From Methanobacteriota archaeon (lineage in GTDB: Archaea; Thermoplasmatota; Poseidoniia; Poseidoniales; Thalassarchaeaceae), in assembly GCA_002725475.1 (NCBI GenBank), contig PBPH01000044.1:1-6139 (forward strand): DNA of 6,139 bases. Direction: 5' to 3'. The notes under the pieces are model-generated. The model saw nothing but the letters and a program-made list of their open reading frames with translations. It was not told the DNA's origin and searched no databases. Below, piece by piece: positions 5,408 to 6,139 of the stretch; position 1 is the stretch's first letter; each line of letters starts with the position of its first letter. The translations under genes and the position numbers were made by a program.

Positions 5408-6139
5408 ATGAATCGTGGGCTCACTGCTTTCTTGTGTGCCTTATTTATTGTCTCAATGTTAAGCGTAAGTTTGGATAATGGTCAACAATTATTAACTCAA
5501 ATAAATGATTCAGAATCAGGAGAATCTGGCAATCATGAAAATCGAACGGTTGGGGGCTATCACATTGCTAGTGAAGAGTGGTGGGAACCAAACAGGCCAT
5601 TCAATGTCAGTTCCTCAGATTGGGACGGCGATGGGACATTAAATATCGATGATTCACACCCCTTTGACCCTGCAATACCTACACGGAGCACTGGAATTCG
5701 GGGTACTTCTTGCACTAATCACGATGATTTCTGTTATTCAGATCCCAATCCGGTAACCTTCCTTTCTGACTCTAATCAAATTGATCCCGTAAGCATACAG
5801 GCCCTAGATGTAGAATGGGGGGATATCGATGGTGACGGAGATTTAGATGTGGCTGTTGGTAATGCCGGAGTTGATGGCATTGGTATTTCTAATCATATTT
5901 ACATAAATGATGGAGTAAAACTAATCTCGCCTGCTGTTTGGACAAGTAAAGAAGAAGGAATAACACTTAATGTCGAATTAGTAGATATAGATAATGATGG
6001 TGACTTGGATTTGGCAACAGCAGATTACCCTGGGTCTGTATTGCTATATCGGAATGAAAATGGTGTGATTTCAGATACACCATTTTGGAATTATTCCTAC
6101 GGCAATTTCAACCAGTCAGGAATTACAGGAATGGATTGG
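5408..6139 (+). CDS. Secreted FG-GAP/VCBS repeat protein (3' end missing)
   Basis: An open frame of 244 codons starts at the ATG at 5408 and runs off the window. Residues 1-22 form a signal peptide: NR at the N-terminus, then a hydrophobic core of about 5-20 rich in Leu, Phe, Val and Ile. A low-complexity Ser/Asn/Glu region follows. At 71-82, DWDGDGTLNIDD is an EF-hand/TSP3-like Ca-binding loop. C102 and C109 could form a disulfide. Two FG-GAP/VCBS units follow: about 132-168 with DIDGDGDLDVAVGN and a closing IYINDG, and about 188-218 with DIDNDGDLDLATAD and LLYRNENG. A third unit seems to begin at the window edge (ITGMDW). Such repeats build Ca-stabilised beta-propellers outside the cell that take part in adhesion or binding; the ligand is not evident. 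Leaderless expression from the TATA box at 5380 is likely. It is a separate unit from the molybdenum genes. Confidence 0.82.
   Translation, partial: MNRGLTAFLCALFIVSMLSVSLDNGQQLLTQINDSESGESGNHENRTVGGYHIASEEWWEPNRPFNVSSSDWDGDGTLNIDDSHPFDPAIPTRSTGIRGTSCTNHDDFCYSDPNPVTFLSDSNQIDPVSIQALDVEWGDIDGDGDLDVAVGNAGVDGIGISNHIYINDGVKLISPAVWTSKEEGITLNVELVDIDNDGDLDLATADYPGSVLLYRNENGVISDTPFWNYSYGNFNQSGITGMDW

Larger units (their letters stand above)
5294..5440 (-). pseudogene. Possible remnant of a minus-strand gene (C-terminal end)
   Basis: On the minus strand a 48-codon open frame ends at a TAG (5294-5296). It reads like a soluble protein C-terminus: near the end come SSDYIASYARAGEEAD and then DTVRLLAKVDKNLEF. 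The composition is balanced, with helix-like spacing of charged and hydrophobic residues, and it explains the local GC-rich patch at 5357-5369. The frame has no ATG or GTG; its only TTG is 15 codons before the stop. It is closed upstream by a stop immediately before 5440, within the region that encodes the signal peptide of the forward FG-GAP gene. I do not recognise the family. It could be the tail of a gene whose front was lost or replaced, or a chance open frame; 48 open codons are not rare by chance. Confidence 0.25.

Noticed and set aside
5401..5478. ATG at 5401 as start of the last gene
   Set aside because: That frame reaches TAA after 25 codons and encodes nothing recognisable. The ATG at 5408 gives a signal peptide followed by FG-GAP repeats.

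Overview
The window looks like chromosomal DNA of an uncultured marine planktonic archaeon, most likely Marine Group II (Candidatus Poseidoniales) or a relative in Thermoplasmatota. The clues are AT-rich DNA with acidic proteins, secreted proteins with thrombospondin type 3 Ca-binding repeats, a C-terminal membrane anchor followed by a tryptophan-rich cytosolic tail, FG-GAP/VCBS surface repeats, and an archaeal-type TATA element placed about 26 bp before a start codon that has no Shine-Dalgarno site. The assignment rests on protein style and promoter layout, not on a marker gene.

Layout, all genes on the + strand. Positions 1-1473 hold the 3' part of a gene for a membrane-anchored surface protein: an acidic region, an Ig-like region, three TSP3 repeats, one membrane helix and a short cytosolic tail. 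After a 35-nt gap, 1509-3701 encodes a complete 12-helix MMPL/RND-superfamily transporter. Then comes a molybdenum-cofactor pair: a MocA/MobA-like nucleotidyltransferase (3780-4373; a longer start at 3717 is possible) and an XdhC/CoxI-family protein (GTG start, 4429-5289). A 118-nt intergenic region (5290-5407) carries two overlapping inverted repeats, one of them containing a TATA box. Last is the 5' part of a secreted FG-GAP repeat protein (5408 to the window end).

How the genes relate. MocA-like and XdhC proteins mature molybdenum hydroxylases of the xanthine dehydrogenase / aerobic CO dehydrogenase family: the first adds CMP to molybdopterin and the second inserts or matures the cofactor. 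The pair therefore predicts such an enzyme elsewhere in this genome, because none is encoded here. The surface protein and MMPL transporter are close enough to be co-transcribed and may form a cell-envelope unit, but nothing in the sequence fixes a substrate. The FG-GAP gene appears to begin its own, probably leaderless, transcript.

No tRNA, rRNA, CRISPR array or mobile element was found. The least explained part is 5290-5440. It combines overlapping palindromes at a promoter with a protein-like but startless minus-strand reading frame that may be a gene remnant.
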